Positions 1 through 9,383 of a stretch of DNA of 64,000 nucleotides are shown piece by piece. Location: assembly GCF_014356525.2 (NCBI RefSeq), contig NC_052507.1, positions 49,635,452 to 49,699,451 on the forward strand. Reading direction: 5' to 3'. Both the position numbers and the translations under genes were made by a program. A model generated the notes under the pieces. That model worked only from the letters and a program-made list of their open reading frames with translations. It was not told where the DNA came from and made no database searches. The DNA comes from Nilaparvata lugens. Lineage: Eukaryota; Arthropoda; Insecta; Hemiptera; Delphacidae. Position 1 is the first letter of the stretch, and the number at the start of each line of letters is the position of its first letter.

Positions 1-1953
1 CTCCTGCTTGGCATCAGTCGGTAAAGCATGAGATTTGATATAATTATATAATTAGGTCGTGGTTTTCTAATAGTATTCAGTCTCATAAATCTTTCTAGGC
101 CTAGGTATGGCTTCTCCTATAACTCTTGTAATTCAATAAAAATAATATATATATAAATATGATACTTATACAATAGTGTTGAGGAATAAAAATAAATTGC
201 ACACCATAAACGTTTCATACATATATTACACAAATAATGCAAAAAATAAATCGAGGCAAAAAAAAATATATATAGAGCGATAAAAAATATAATATAAAAA
301 TAGAACAATAATTGAAATCAATAAAAATATCACAGGCTAAACTTTATATTCTAGATTTATGGCACGAATCATTACCATGTGCCTTTATCTTAAAATCATA
401 TGCATTCTTTTGCATGTAGCTGCGATATGCGCTTGCTAATACTTGTCGACTTGGATAATTCAATTAAAAATATGTGCTTTAAGATCAGCTTGATAAATTA
501 GCCACTATAATCAAATATATATATATTAAAATCTCTAGTACTTAGTAGATTTCTTTGTATCGAATATATATTTTTATCTCAGGGAGCAAGATTCGGCACC
601 TGCCGGAATAGGTAGAGCCATTCATCTAGTGAATTAGAGCTATAATAAACTATCGCCAATTATATTGCAAAAATTAAATGTCATATGCATATGTTTTAAT
701 AGCCTAGATTTTATACTTCTTTGATTTATAGAAATTTCTGAAATATTGATCTATATTTTTCTTTCAATAAAATACCTTTAATACTAATTTTACTTGCGCA
801 AGTATTACTCTTATTAATTTCTTAATTTATAATAAAAACCCTTTCGACGAGCTAGCTTTGATTATTGGATTAATTCGAAGCACTAGGGCGCCCATCACTA
901 ATTCAATATTATCACTCACGTGTCGAAAATCTTCTTATAAGCCGCCGATGTCGATCCAACTCCATGTGGTCCGGGAATATGGTAGCCGAATCGTCTCTTC
1001 CAAGGATTATAAATTTATTAAAAATGAAAATGACTTCTGCTGTATAATAGCATCACGAAGTCCTTTAAGAAATTCAATAATTTAATTCAACTTTAACTTT
1101 TACAAAATCATTAGCAAGGTACTACGCTCTAAAATATTTGGGGTCCTCTTATGGTGGCATTTGGCTGGCGAGTGCTGGTTCTCCTTTTCAATTTTACAAA
1201 TCTTATTTCCGACTTTCAAATTAGCATAAAATTTGAATATCTTAGTCCTCCGCCATTTAGGGTCAAATAGATCTTACAAAAAATATCAAAATATTACTTA
1301 GATTGTACGATTAATAATTTCTTTGCTTTCGAGCCATATCGATAACATAGACTATACAACAATTCAACATAGATTCCGAACATTTATAGAAATATATATA
1401 AATATTTTTGAATTGGCCTACAATTGCCGCCTATTAACTGCCGTTTTACTATTGGTGCATGCAAATTTTATTCGGTATTCATGCGCCTGGTACTTCTTAT
1501 TTCCTGAATACATTAAATTATTTTTATTTGGTTTTTTATTTATGCTCTTTACATGCTAGCTAATATTCTGTACATTAATATAATTCCATGCTACCTAATA
1601 ATTAGCACGTGATCAGATGTTTTTTCACATTGCACACCATCTGATTGCAATAAAGCTCTGCCAAGGGGTTTTGGTCAGATTCTACGTTTCTCGGTTTGAT
1701 CGATCTCTAGGTCACTGATCCGTGAATACATGTACATAACCTCAATCTTCAAATATTTTATATAATAATCTATTTATGAGCAACAGAATTCCTTCAAATC
1801 CTTTTTAGGTTTTTTGTACCATTTAGCCAGAACAAGCTGATGCTATCTAATCTTAGTTATTATCTATTTGGCGATATTAGCCAGTTACTTTATTTTCAGA
1901 CCTATTACTGTTTCTGTTAGGGCTTTTTATCCACCCAAATTTAATACTTTACA
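1..1953 (-). repeat. 3' LTR of element 1 (partial, cut by window start)
   Basis: This stretch matches 9421-11383 almost base for base, with scattered 1-3 bp indels and few substitutions. By comparison with the other LTR about 37 bp are missing to the left of the window. On the minus strand it starts TGTAAAG at 1953, just after a weak purine run (AGGGGCGCG) that stands where a polypurine tract belongs. A 78-codon ORF (1323-1559) is identical in both LTRs but is not kept in the diverged third LTR, so I do not call it a gene. Confidence 0.85.
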
Positions 1954-3065
1954 CGCGCCCCTGGGTTTGAATTCAAAATATTTGAGAATCACAATGTTTT
2001 TAATGAAAACCCACCCTTCAATACATCGATATACACTATACTTTAATTATAAATTATACTCTCATACTTCTATCACAGTTCGCAGACATATTTGCTGCAT
2101 CTCCTTTATACCTTTATCAAATACAATAACAAATTCTCCTCCTCAACACACATAAAATATCATAAATATAAACTTCTAAACACACTCCTCCTGATAACAC
2201 TTAAAACATAATATTTTTAAACTCGCCGCTTGCAGGGCCGCCAACCTAACTACACACATTCCATAATTCTCATAAATGATTCCTTTTAGACAATAATTTC
2301 GATTCACAAAACTTCTGGGCTTGTATCTTATAGTATTTCTTAGGTCTTAATATAAATAATTTTCTATACATCAGGTACAATACTTTTCTTTTGCTAATGG
2401 CTCTTTGGTTTTTTTTGGTAGCTTGTATTCACTTTAGGTCTTTTCAGGTAACAAACGTGGCATAATTAAAAGTAATAAATATAAAACATATAAATAATAT
2501 ACCGACATTAATAAATATAATAAATAACATAATAAATAACATAATAAATAACAACTTTGGGGTAACCATACTTTTTCATAATCATATGTTTGCAGGCATT
2601 ACATATTTGATTCAGGTGGCCTTGCCCAGCTGGTCACTGGCTCTACAGAATTTGCTGTCGACTTTCATAATTAACCTAATTGCTGCATTTTTTCTCTTTA
2701 AAGGTAATTAACAAATTTTTAAACATACTATCCCCGCTTGTGTCCTTTTTTTAGTTGATGTAGCTAATTTAATTACATATTTAAAAATTGTTCTTTTTCT
2801 TATTGCAGGCTTCTAACGGTTGGAAGGAATTAAAACACTGGATTGTTGCCATGCGGTCCTATGCCAAGATTAAATTTATTACGAAAGGTTAGTAATTGGC
2901 TTGATAGTGGTGTTTTCTTTGATTGCTTATAGTATTTATTTCAAATTCTGTGATATTTCAAGTAAAATTGTTGTGGTTTTCCCGTATCTTCTTGCATTCT
3001 GTTTGTAGATGTTGCTGTAGGCCATTCGGTTGTCTGCTGTTCGGTTGTTGATTGTTGAGGCTGTC
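1954..3065 (-). other. Element 1 3' noncoding region
   Basis: This is AT-rich sequence between the Lys/Leu-rich ORF and the 3' LTR. It aligns with the reverse complement of about 28302-29345 in the second element 1 copy with many indels, clearly more diverged than the neighbouring ORF. It contains an AATAAATA-type low-complexity run near 2500-2560 and the exon-like segment listed separately. I see no credible coding region in it. Confidence 0.6.
2809..2887 (+). other. 79-bp exon-like segment with splice-type borders
   Basis: A GC-richer 79-bp block is preceded by a pyrimidine-rich tract ending TTATTGCAG and followed by GTTAGT, like a metazoan internal exon. The equivalent block in the other element 1 copy (28392-28470, opposite strand) is also exactly 79 bp and has CAG and GTCAGT at the same places. 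It reads open in one frame. It lies antisense to the element's gag. It could be a captured host exon, an antisense transcript exon or chance; only the sequence pattern supports it. Confidence 0.4.
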
Positions 3066-3512
3066 CTAATTAGATAATTTATCATTCTCAAATTTAAAGC
3101 CCATGTATCTGGTGTATTCTCTCTTCAAATAACTCCTTGTTCCTTTAATAATAATTTCTTTTAATTGATCCAAAGCCTTCCATTTATTTTCTTTCAATAC
3201 TATCCACATAGTTTCTTTATAAACAACCTTAATCATATCAGGAAACAGTTTCGTAAAGCAAGATTTTTCATAGGCCATAAACTTCTTCAATAATATTATC
3301 CTCTTCATTATTTCATTAACATCACAAATTTTTAGCAAACATCACAGCCATTATAACAAACAATTTCACCATACAAGATTTCCAACAGTCAACAAATTCC
3401 TTCAACACTAACATGGTCTTAATTACAACATCAATAGCATCACTTTTCAATATTATCACAGACATGGTAATCCACACAATACAATAAATCAAAACACTAA
3501 TTAGTTCTTTAA

Positions 3513-3552
3513 CCCTGCAACAGTCGCGCGGGCTACAGTTGTAGACCAGCCA
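3513..3552. repeat. Left terminal inverted repeat of the piggyBac-like element
   Basis: It begins CCCTGCAACAGTCGCGCG and continues with GGCTACAGTTGTAGACCA. It pairs imperfectly with the right end, where the outer 17 bp and the inner GTCGCGCGGGCTAC motif are separated by a spacer. The left end looks as if that spacer was lost. Confidence 0.8.
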
Positions 3553-3734
3553 TTTTGTTTTTCGCACATCGCCGCGAGGTGTTGGAGGGGATAGTTGAGA
3601 GTCACAGTACCTTCAAGTTACAACTTTATACGCCTGCTCAGTGTGCGTTTGCACTGCATCGAGAGATATTGTTTGTGTATTGTGCGTTTAAAGTTGCCTG
3701 GTCTACAAGTGTAGCCCGCGCGACTATTGGTGTA

Positions 3735-5527
3735 ATGAGTGACTCAAAGCGAATTTGTTTAGATAGTGATGCTATATTGGAAGCCTTGAATACAATTGAC
3801 AGTGACAATGAGATAGATTTGTTTGAAAATGACAGTGATGATGGGGAAGGTGATTTATTGACAGAAGAAGTTCATTTTGATGACGAAGAAGAACTTAATT
3901 CCAACTTAGATGCTTCTGATCCTGTGAACGAGCTTGAAATTGATGAAGATGATGATACGCCGTTAGGTGATTTTTATTTTGCCACGGGGAAAAATAAAAA
4001 TATTATTAAATGGAGAAAATCTCCTTCACAGCCCGCAAATGTTCGTACACGAGCTAGTAATATTGTTGTACGACTCCCTGGAACTAAAGGTGCAGCTCAG
4101 ACTGCCAGATCTGAGCGTGACTGTTTCGATTTGTTTTTTGATGACAAAGTTGTTCAAGTGATTGTGAGTAGTACAAATATTTACATCGCCTCACTCAGAC
4201 AGAAATTTTCACGTGAACGAGATGCAAAAGATACAGATGCAATGGAAGTTCGAGCTCTTTTTGGAGTTTTACTCCTAACTGGATGTTTGGGTGCTAACAG
4301 AAAAAACTCAATTGGAATTTGGGACAACTCTCGCGGTAGTGGCATCGAAAGTTGTTATTTATCAATGAGTCAAAGGCGCTTCCACTTTTTACTAAGATGT
4401 CTAAGATTTGATGACATCCGCGATCGTGATCAGAGAAAAGAAATTGACCGTTTAGCTGCAATCAGAGAACTATTTGAACTTGTCATAAACAATTTCCAGA
4501 GGTATTACACACCTAGTGAATACACCACAGTCGATGAACAATAGTAAAGTTTCGTGGAAGATGTCCATTCAAAATGTACATACCAAGCAAGCCGGGTAAA
4601 TATGGCATAAAAAATTTCTCACTTGTCTGTGCCAAAACCATGTATACAGTGAATTTGGAAATTTACCCTGGTAAGCAGCGGAGGGACCCTACAAACTTTC
4701 TCCATCAGCTGATGACGTAACAATAAGAATTTGTGAACCTATTGTAGGCACAAACGTAATGTGACAACAGATAATTGGTTCACATCAATTCAACTTGCCG
4801 AAACGTTTTTTTGTGAGAAGAAGTTGACATTGGTTGGAACAATTAGGGCCAATCGACTAGGTGTTCCTGATGACTTCAAGCCAAACAAGAACCGTGAAGT
4901 ACATTCATCCATCTTTGCTCATCACAAAGAAAAGACCATAGTCTATATTGCACAAAGAAAAACAAAGTTGTAGTTTTAGTTAGTACCATGCATCATGACC
5001 AGAACATTGATCCTGATAGTGGTGATTTGCATAAACCGGAGATTGTATCATTCTACAATAAAACTAAAGTAGGTGTGGACTCAGTGGATCAAATGTGTGC
5101 AAAATACGACTGTTCAAGAAATACCAAACGCTGGCCCATGGTAATTTTTTTCGATTTGATAAACATAGCTGGAATCAATGCTTCTCGTGTTTCTCTTTCA
5201 ACAACAACCAGATTGTACGGCGAAGAATATTCATTGAGAAACTTGCATGGGACCTTATTGAACCTCAAATAAGGAAACGGCTGGATTCACCATCTCTTCC
5301 TAATGATCTAAAAGTGAGAGCACGCAAGCTTTTAGGTATAGAAGATCCTCGAAGGCCGCTACAAGCCAAGAGATAACAAGGTGGGTCGCTGCTACATGTG
5401 TGCCCGAGCGCGAGACCGTTCTACTCGCAAGTGTTGCGACTTGTGTGGCCACAAAGTCTGCCCAGAACACTCATCGATTGTTGCCACAGTTGCATCAAAC
5501 AGCAGTAAAATGCAAGAAGTAATTTAA
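3735..5527 (+). pseudogene. piggyBac-family transposase (frameshifted)
   Basis: The likely start is the ATG at 3735, opening an acidic N-terminus rich in Asp and Glu as in many family members. The transposase core follows in pieces. The three expected catalytic Asp contexts are visible: VDEQ just before 4542, TDNW near 4763 and GVDSVDQM near 5075. A C-terminal Cys-rich domain (RCYMCARARD, CCDLCGHKVCPEH) lies at about 5390-5475 and reads to the stop at 5527. The frame is broken at least at about 4542 (an apparent 1-bp loss creates TAG), 4690-4760, 4970 and 5240. All catalytic motifs survive, so decay seems modest. The protein would cut and paste DNA at TTAA in the nucleus. Confidence 0.88.
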
Positions 5528-5950
5528 TGTATCCATGTTTAAAAAAAATAAAAAAACTAAGGTAGTTTTTATAAGTGTTTCAGGTGTTCTTTATGGTTAG
5601 ATTATACAATGTTTTAGTTTTTGCAAGTAATATGTACTTATATGTAATTTTTTTCTATATCTATATAATGCAGTATATTCACAAATAAATTTCCTACACA
5701 ATACAACGATTTAAAATTATTCATGCCTGAGGAAAAAAAAAAGTTATGTGTGCTCAAAGTTTTGCAATATCTTTTTATTCAAAAAAACTCAATTTGCTAG
5801 CTTTTCAAAATAATTTTTTTAAGTATAGTTAGAGCATGATGGTTGGAAAAATCTAACTTTATCATGATAACTAAGATATTGAAGAATGTAACTGTACAAA
5901 AAGAAATCGAAAAAAATATATATATCAGTTAAAAAAAAAAAAAATTGCAG
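5528..5950 (+). other. piggyBac-like element 3' untranslated region
   Basis: AT-rich sequence between the transposase stop and the right inverted repeat. An AATAAA lies near 5684, with further A-rich runs. Nothing coding is seen. Confidence 0.6.
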
Positions 5951-6013
5951 TGGTCTACACATGTAGCCCGCGCGACTATTGATGTTTCAACATACTGCGC
6001 GACTACCGCAGGG
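5951..6013. repeat. Right terminal and subterminal repeat of the piggyBac-like element
   Basis: It contains TGGTCTACACATGTAGCCCG then CGCGACTATTG, a spacer, and the outer end CGCGACTACCGCAGGG at 6013. It is the inverted counterpart of the left end and is followed by TTAA. Confidence 0.85.
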
Positions 6014-6165
6014 TTAATAATATAATCTTTCCACATATAATAGCCCGGTACTCCCATTTTATTAATATAATTCCTTGTTTCTCTCAGTCTTCTTAGACAC
6101 TTTCCATTCTTAATTAGTTCCCACAAATAATCCAATTTATTGTCCGCGCATGAATCGATAGTAGT

Positions 6166-6860
6166 CCTTCTAATAGCTTCGGTTCTATCCCATTTATTTG
6201 ATCCGTTTTTCTGGTCACATCGCTGATTGGCTCTCTTAAAACGTATGTGCCGCGGATGCATGACGTTGGTCCCTTCCTGTCCTCCTCGGTGTCGGTCCGG
6301 AATCCTCCTCGGGCGTTTGAGCCGTGCATGCGGCCTCCATCGGTGCGCGCGGTTCCTCCTTCGTCGCTTCTTCCGCCTCCGGGCCTTGCGATGCATGTTC
6401 CCTTTTGTCATGTAGTCCGTTCTCCTCGTCCTGATGCCGGTCGGGTGTCCTCGGGCGCCTCCGTCTCCGGGCCTTGCGGTGGTCGCTCCTCTTGTCCTTG
6501 ATGCCGTCCTCTCGGTCTTCCATCTTGGGATTCTTGGAGTGCCTTGGTGGGGTCGAATGATGCACGGATGCGGTGGCGGTCTCTTGATGTGCGGGCTGCT
6601 CTACCTGCGGTGATGGATCATTGACGGGGAATATAAGGCTCAAGAGGGGTTGGTGCTTACAGGGCGCTTTAAGTGCATGGTGGGCGGCATTTTTTAGTGG
6701 TAGGCTGTCTTGTATTGGCATCTGTTTTTCTAATATTTTCGGTTCTTCTAATAATGTTTTTGGTAAATCACTTCTGAATGTGGTGTATGACGTTGAAATA
6801 TCCTGCTTTTCTTGGTTTGTTTCATTTGAGCTTGTGCTTGTTATATCGGGGTATCATATA
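6166..6860 (-). pseudogene. Pro/Arg-rich segment between element 1 gag and the Lys/Leu ORF
   Basis: The stretch is far more GC-rich than its surroundings and is open in two minus-strand frames. One frame gives an acidic, Pro-rich chain. The other gives a strikingly Arg-rich run (KARRRKKRRRRNRAHRW) followed by KRPRRIPDR. The same region in the second copy is at about 27000-27600, where the Pro-rich frame is joined to upstream sequence and the Arg-rich frame is also present. The Arg-rich run resembles a nuclear-localisation or RNA-binding motif by composition only. Frame breaks in this copy prevent continuity with gag. Confidence 0.5.
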
Positions 6861-7830
6861 TTCATAATTTTTTAGTTGTAGTCTTCTGTATATCTGGTGG
6901 CGGGTCGTTGGGTGCTGGGTTCCGGGTTTTTTGTTGGTTCAATCCTATTGCATGTGCTAATGTATAATTTGTACTTACTTGTTGAGGTGGCGGTTTATAA
7001 TTTCGGTTGTAATTGTTTTGTGTGTGATTATTATGTGAGTTTAATCGATCACGGCCATCATAGTGATTCTTACGATTGCTCTGCTGGGCATAGTGGTTGG
7101 TTGTACGATTTTGAAATTTTTCATTATTCCAGTTACCATTTTGCCTGTGCTCATAGCGGCGTTCAAATTGAGGAGCAGATCGGTAGCGATCATATGATAC
7201 GGTTCATAATTTTGGCTGTTATACTGATTAAATTTTGAGTTATGTTGATTTGGTGCGTATCTCTGGTCTGAACGGTGGTTTGATATTGCCATCACAGACT
7301 GTATGCCATATAAATGATTTATCAGCTGCTTGCAATCAGTAATGGGTTGTGTGGCGAGTGCCATTCTAACTTGATACGGTAGCTTCTTTAAAATAATACT
7401 TGCTAATGCCGATTCATTAATGGGCTCGCTCAATTGAGAATTTTTAAACTGTAGGGCAGTGACGAAAGTGGTACATGCACCGTCTAAGTTAGGGTTGAAA
7501 TCGCATGAGATAATGTCCGCTAGCACGTCCAACTGTTTACTTCTGCTCCAATACTGTTCCAGGACGACAGCTACAAACTCATCCAATGATGTAAATTATT
7601 GGGCTCTACTCCGAAAGAACATCAGGGGTTCGCCAATCAATAAACTAGTCAAACGAAGACGCCAAAAATTCCAAGAGGTAGGTGCGAGAGTTTGTACCAA
7701 TTTTATCTGATCAATGAATGGTTGAGGTTGCAAATGGCGATCAGTATTATCAAATTTTCCCAGTCCTTGTAATATACTATGTACGTTGAGGTTGTCTGTT
7801 TGAATCCTTGAGGTCGTTGTTGAATATGTT
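6861..7830 (-). pseudogene. Element 1 gag, C-terminal half (capsid-like and Asn/Arg-rich tail)
   Basis: Read on the minus strand from 7830 down, it resembles the second gag copy at 48684-50000. Shared signatures are PF.DQI..VQ.L.PTSW, GEPLMFF.S, QYWS, and a stretch with KKLP..VRM and C..LI..L..IQSV. These suit a retrotransposon gag capsid region that packs RNA. The tail (about 6870-7290) is rich in Asn, Gln, Arg and Tyr and has no CCHC zinc knuckle. At least one in-frame stop (near 7615) and frame shifts near 7800 and 7180 make this copy defective. Confidence 0.65.
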
Positions 7831-7841
7831 TTCTAATGCTA

Positions 7842-8846
7842 TTATTTTTTCCTGGTTATCTGCCATTGACTATTATGTGTAATTTTATTTGCGTTTATTT
7901 CTTGATTTAATTGAGTCAGAGTGGATTTTTGAATTAGTAGAGTTCCGTTTAAAGCTTTACAGGTTTCTGTATTTTGATTTATGCTACCTTGCAGTTGGTT
8001 CATTTTTGTGGACATATTAATCTGTTTGTTTTGTATTTCTTTAATACTGTTAATATTTTTGTCAACTGTAGTTGTTAAGGTTTGATTGGCAACGGTAATT
8101 TGTTTGTGGATTTCTTGGTGGCAATCGGCCTTAATGTTATTTGTTATATCCTGAACGGGTGTAGTGATTTGTGTGGTTAGGTTATCTATCCTTTCGTTGA
8201 GCTCACAGGTAACCGTATCCAACCTTTCCGATAATCCTGCCGTAACTTTATCCTGACTTTCTTTTTGTAGAGTTATCATTGCTTTTAATTCTTCCCTATG
8301 ATTCTCTACTTTAGTTTCAATATTATCCAACCGTTGTTCTACTGATTTTATAGCACCTGCGGTCTCTTTCATACCCTGTTCCACTGTTTGTTTATTTTCC
8401 TCTTTTACTGTAGCAATCTCTTTTTTAATCTCCTGCATCATATTATCCATTGTTTTTTGTAACATAATATTGAAAGTACTGCTAGTTTGTTCCATTATTA
8501 CCTTTTGAAGCGGATCTAACTCTGTGATTGAAAATATACTTTGTTTGCTCAGGTGTGACTCGGCCTCCGGCGATGCGGGTTCTGCAGGCTGCTCCTCGCC
8601 CCCTTCAAAGTTGATCTCTACTATCCGTTGATTCAATGGTGTGTCAGCGGCGTCGATTCGAGTGGATGATAGAGGTTGCATACCTGGTGGATCGAAGACT
8701 ATCGACCCGACGCTTCCTGGTTCCCTTTCTCGTGGCGTATTGGCATCTACCGTGGTGGGGTTTGATGTGCTTGGAGTCGACAAAGTGGGATCTGTGCAAC
8801 CGCCGTACATATATGAAACTTCAGAGTTTGCGGGGGTGTGATTCAT
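7842..8846 (-). CDS. Element 1 gag, N-terminal coiled-coil half
   Basis: This is a 334-codon ORF starting at ATG 8846. Residues 1-65 are Ser/Thr/Pro-rich and contain the signature NTPRERE.GSV.S, then FDP and LSSTRI, also present at the start of the second gag copy (50788-51060). Residues from about 110 to 330 form a long heptad-like coiled coil with little Pro or Gly. I take it as the N-terminal half of a gag-like structural protein, because in both copies it precedes the capsid-like part. The frame ends at 7842 and the following gag half lies in another frame, probably through decay. Confidence 0.7.
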   Translation of the reverse strand: MNHTPANSEVSYMYGGCTDPTLSTPSTSNPTTVDANTPREREPGSVGSIVFDPPGMQPLSSTRIDAADTPLNQRIVEINFEGGEEQPAEPASPEAESHLSKQSIFSITELDPLQKVIMEQTSSTFNIMLQKTMDNMMQEIKKEIATVKEENKQTVEQGMKETAGAIKSVEQRLDNIETKVENHREELKAMITLQKESQDKVTAGLSERLDTVTCELNERIDNLTTQITTPVQDITNNIKADCHQEIHKQITVANQTLTTTVDKNINSIKEIQNKQINMSTKMNQLQGSINQNTETCKALNGTLLIQKSTLTQLNQEINANKITHNSQWQITRKK

Positions 8847-9355
8847 TATGTCAAATATGATAAATGCTAATTAAACAGTGATAAATGATAAGCGAAAATG
8901 CTTAAAAAAGAGACACAAACCGGGACTTACAGTGAAACAGTGATGTGTAAAGTGTTTGGATACTCATACGACAAGGTATTTATACTTAAGTTTTTTATAA
9001 TGCTCTATCGCCCCCAATGTTTTGTTTTAATTTATTCTTGGCTAGTTTACAGGCTGAGACTTATTTTCCAACCGGCTTAAACACATAATATATTTTTGAT
9101 TAGAAAGTAATAGCAGTTTAGGCTTACAAAATATAATCTCTCTCTATAAACATGTATTTTTTTACAGTACTAATAATATAAAATTTTCTTTAAAACATAT
9201 AATTTCTCTTTATTTAAAGCTATTGATTCCCCAAAAAGTAATACAAATTTCACTTCGCCAGTTTTCCTCAAAACTCGTATAAGTTATCTATAATTTTCAA
9301 TATGGTTATTGACTTAATTTCAAATAATTATTCAATGAGCTTGGCTCTCATCATC
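8847..9355 (-). other. Element 1 5' leader
   Basis: About 500 bp between the primer site and the gag start. It is AT-rich with no credible ORF in the gag direction. The second gag copy also has a noncoding leader upstream of its start. Confidence 0.5.
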
Positions 9356-9375
9356 AGTCCCACGTTGGTACGGCA
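9356..9375 (-). promoter_or_regulatory. Candidate primer-binding site (tRNA-Lys-like)
   Basis: On the minus strand the sequence TGCCGTACCAACGTGGGACT begins 8 nt after the LTR end. Its CCAACGTGGG core is what is expected opposite the 3' end of a lysine tRNA. The outer TGG is degraded to TGC, so the match is partial. A similar sequence follows the 5' LTR of element 2 (40164-40185). Confidence 0.5.
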
Positions 9376-9383
9376 TGTCTTTA

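Larger units (their letters stand above)
3513..6013 (+). mobile_element. piggyBac-like DNA transposon with TTAA duplication
   Basis: The element is 2,501 bp, flanked by TTAA at 3509-3512 and 6014-6017, and its ends read CCCTGC...GCAGGG. This is the hallmark of piggyBac transposition, which targets TTAA. The second copy of the host element has a single TTAA at 27802-27805 at the matching position, giving a natural empty site. A 27-bp subterminal motif (core TAGCCCGCGCGACT) occurs near the left end, near 3695-3727 and near the right end. The transposase gene is broken, so this copy could move only if helped by another. Confidence 0.93.
3066..6165 (-). pseudogene. Element 1 Lys/Leu-rich ORF, split by the piggyBac insertion
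   Basis: I do not recognise this protein. The minus strand encodes a Lys/Leu/Ile-rich chain of roughly 200 residues, matching the uninterrupted ORF at 27657-28301. The 5' part lies at 6018-6165 and the remainder at 3066-3508; the element at 3513-6013 sits between them. A 1-bp insertion near 3330 (an extra T in AAAAATTTGTG) also breaks the frame. The part at 3066-3490 is about 95% identical to the second copy, while flanking noncoding sequence is far more diverged. The protein carries two tandem 36-residue repeats sharing the core KSC..KLF and an ILLK/LLLK motif. It occupies the place of pol. Function is unknown. Confidence 0.6.

Noticed and set aside
1323..1559. 78-codon hydrophobic ORF, identical at 10751-10987
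   Set aside because: It is identical only because it lies in the two LTRs of one element; the diverged LTR at 29346-32502 does not keep it open.
6227..6501. Plus-strand ORFs across the GC-rich segment
   Set aside because: They are antisense shadows of the Pro/Arg-rich region; the minus-strand frames are the ones kept in copy C.
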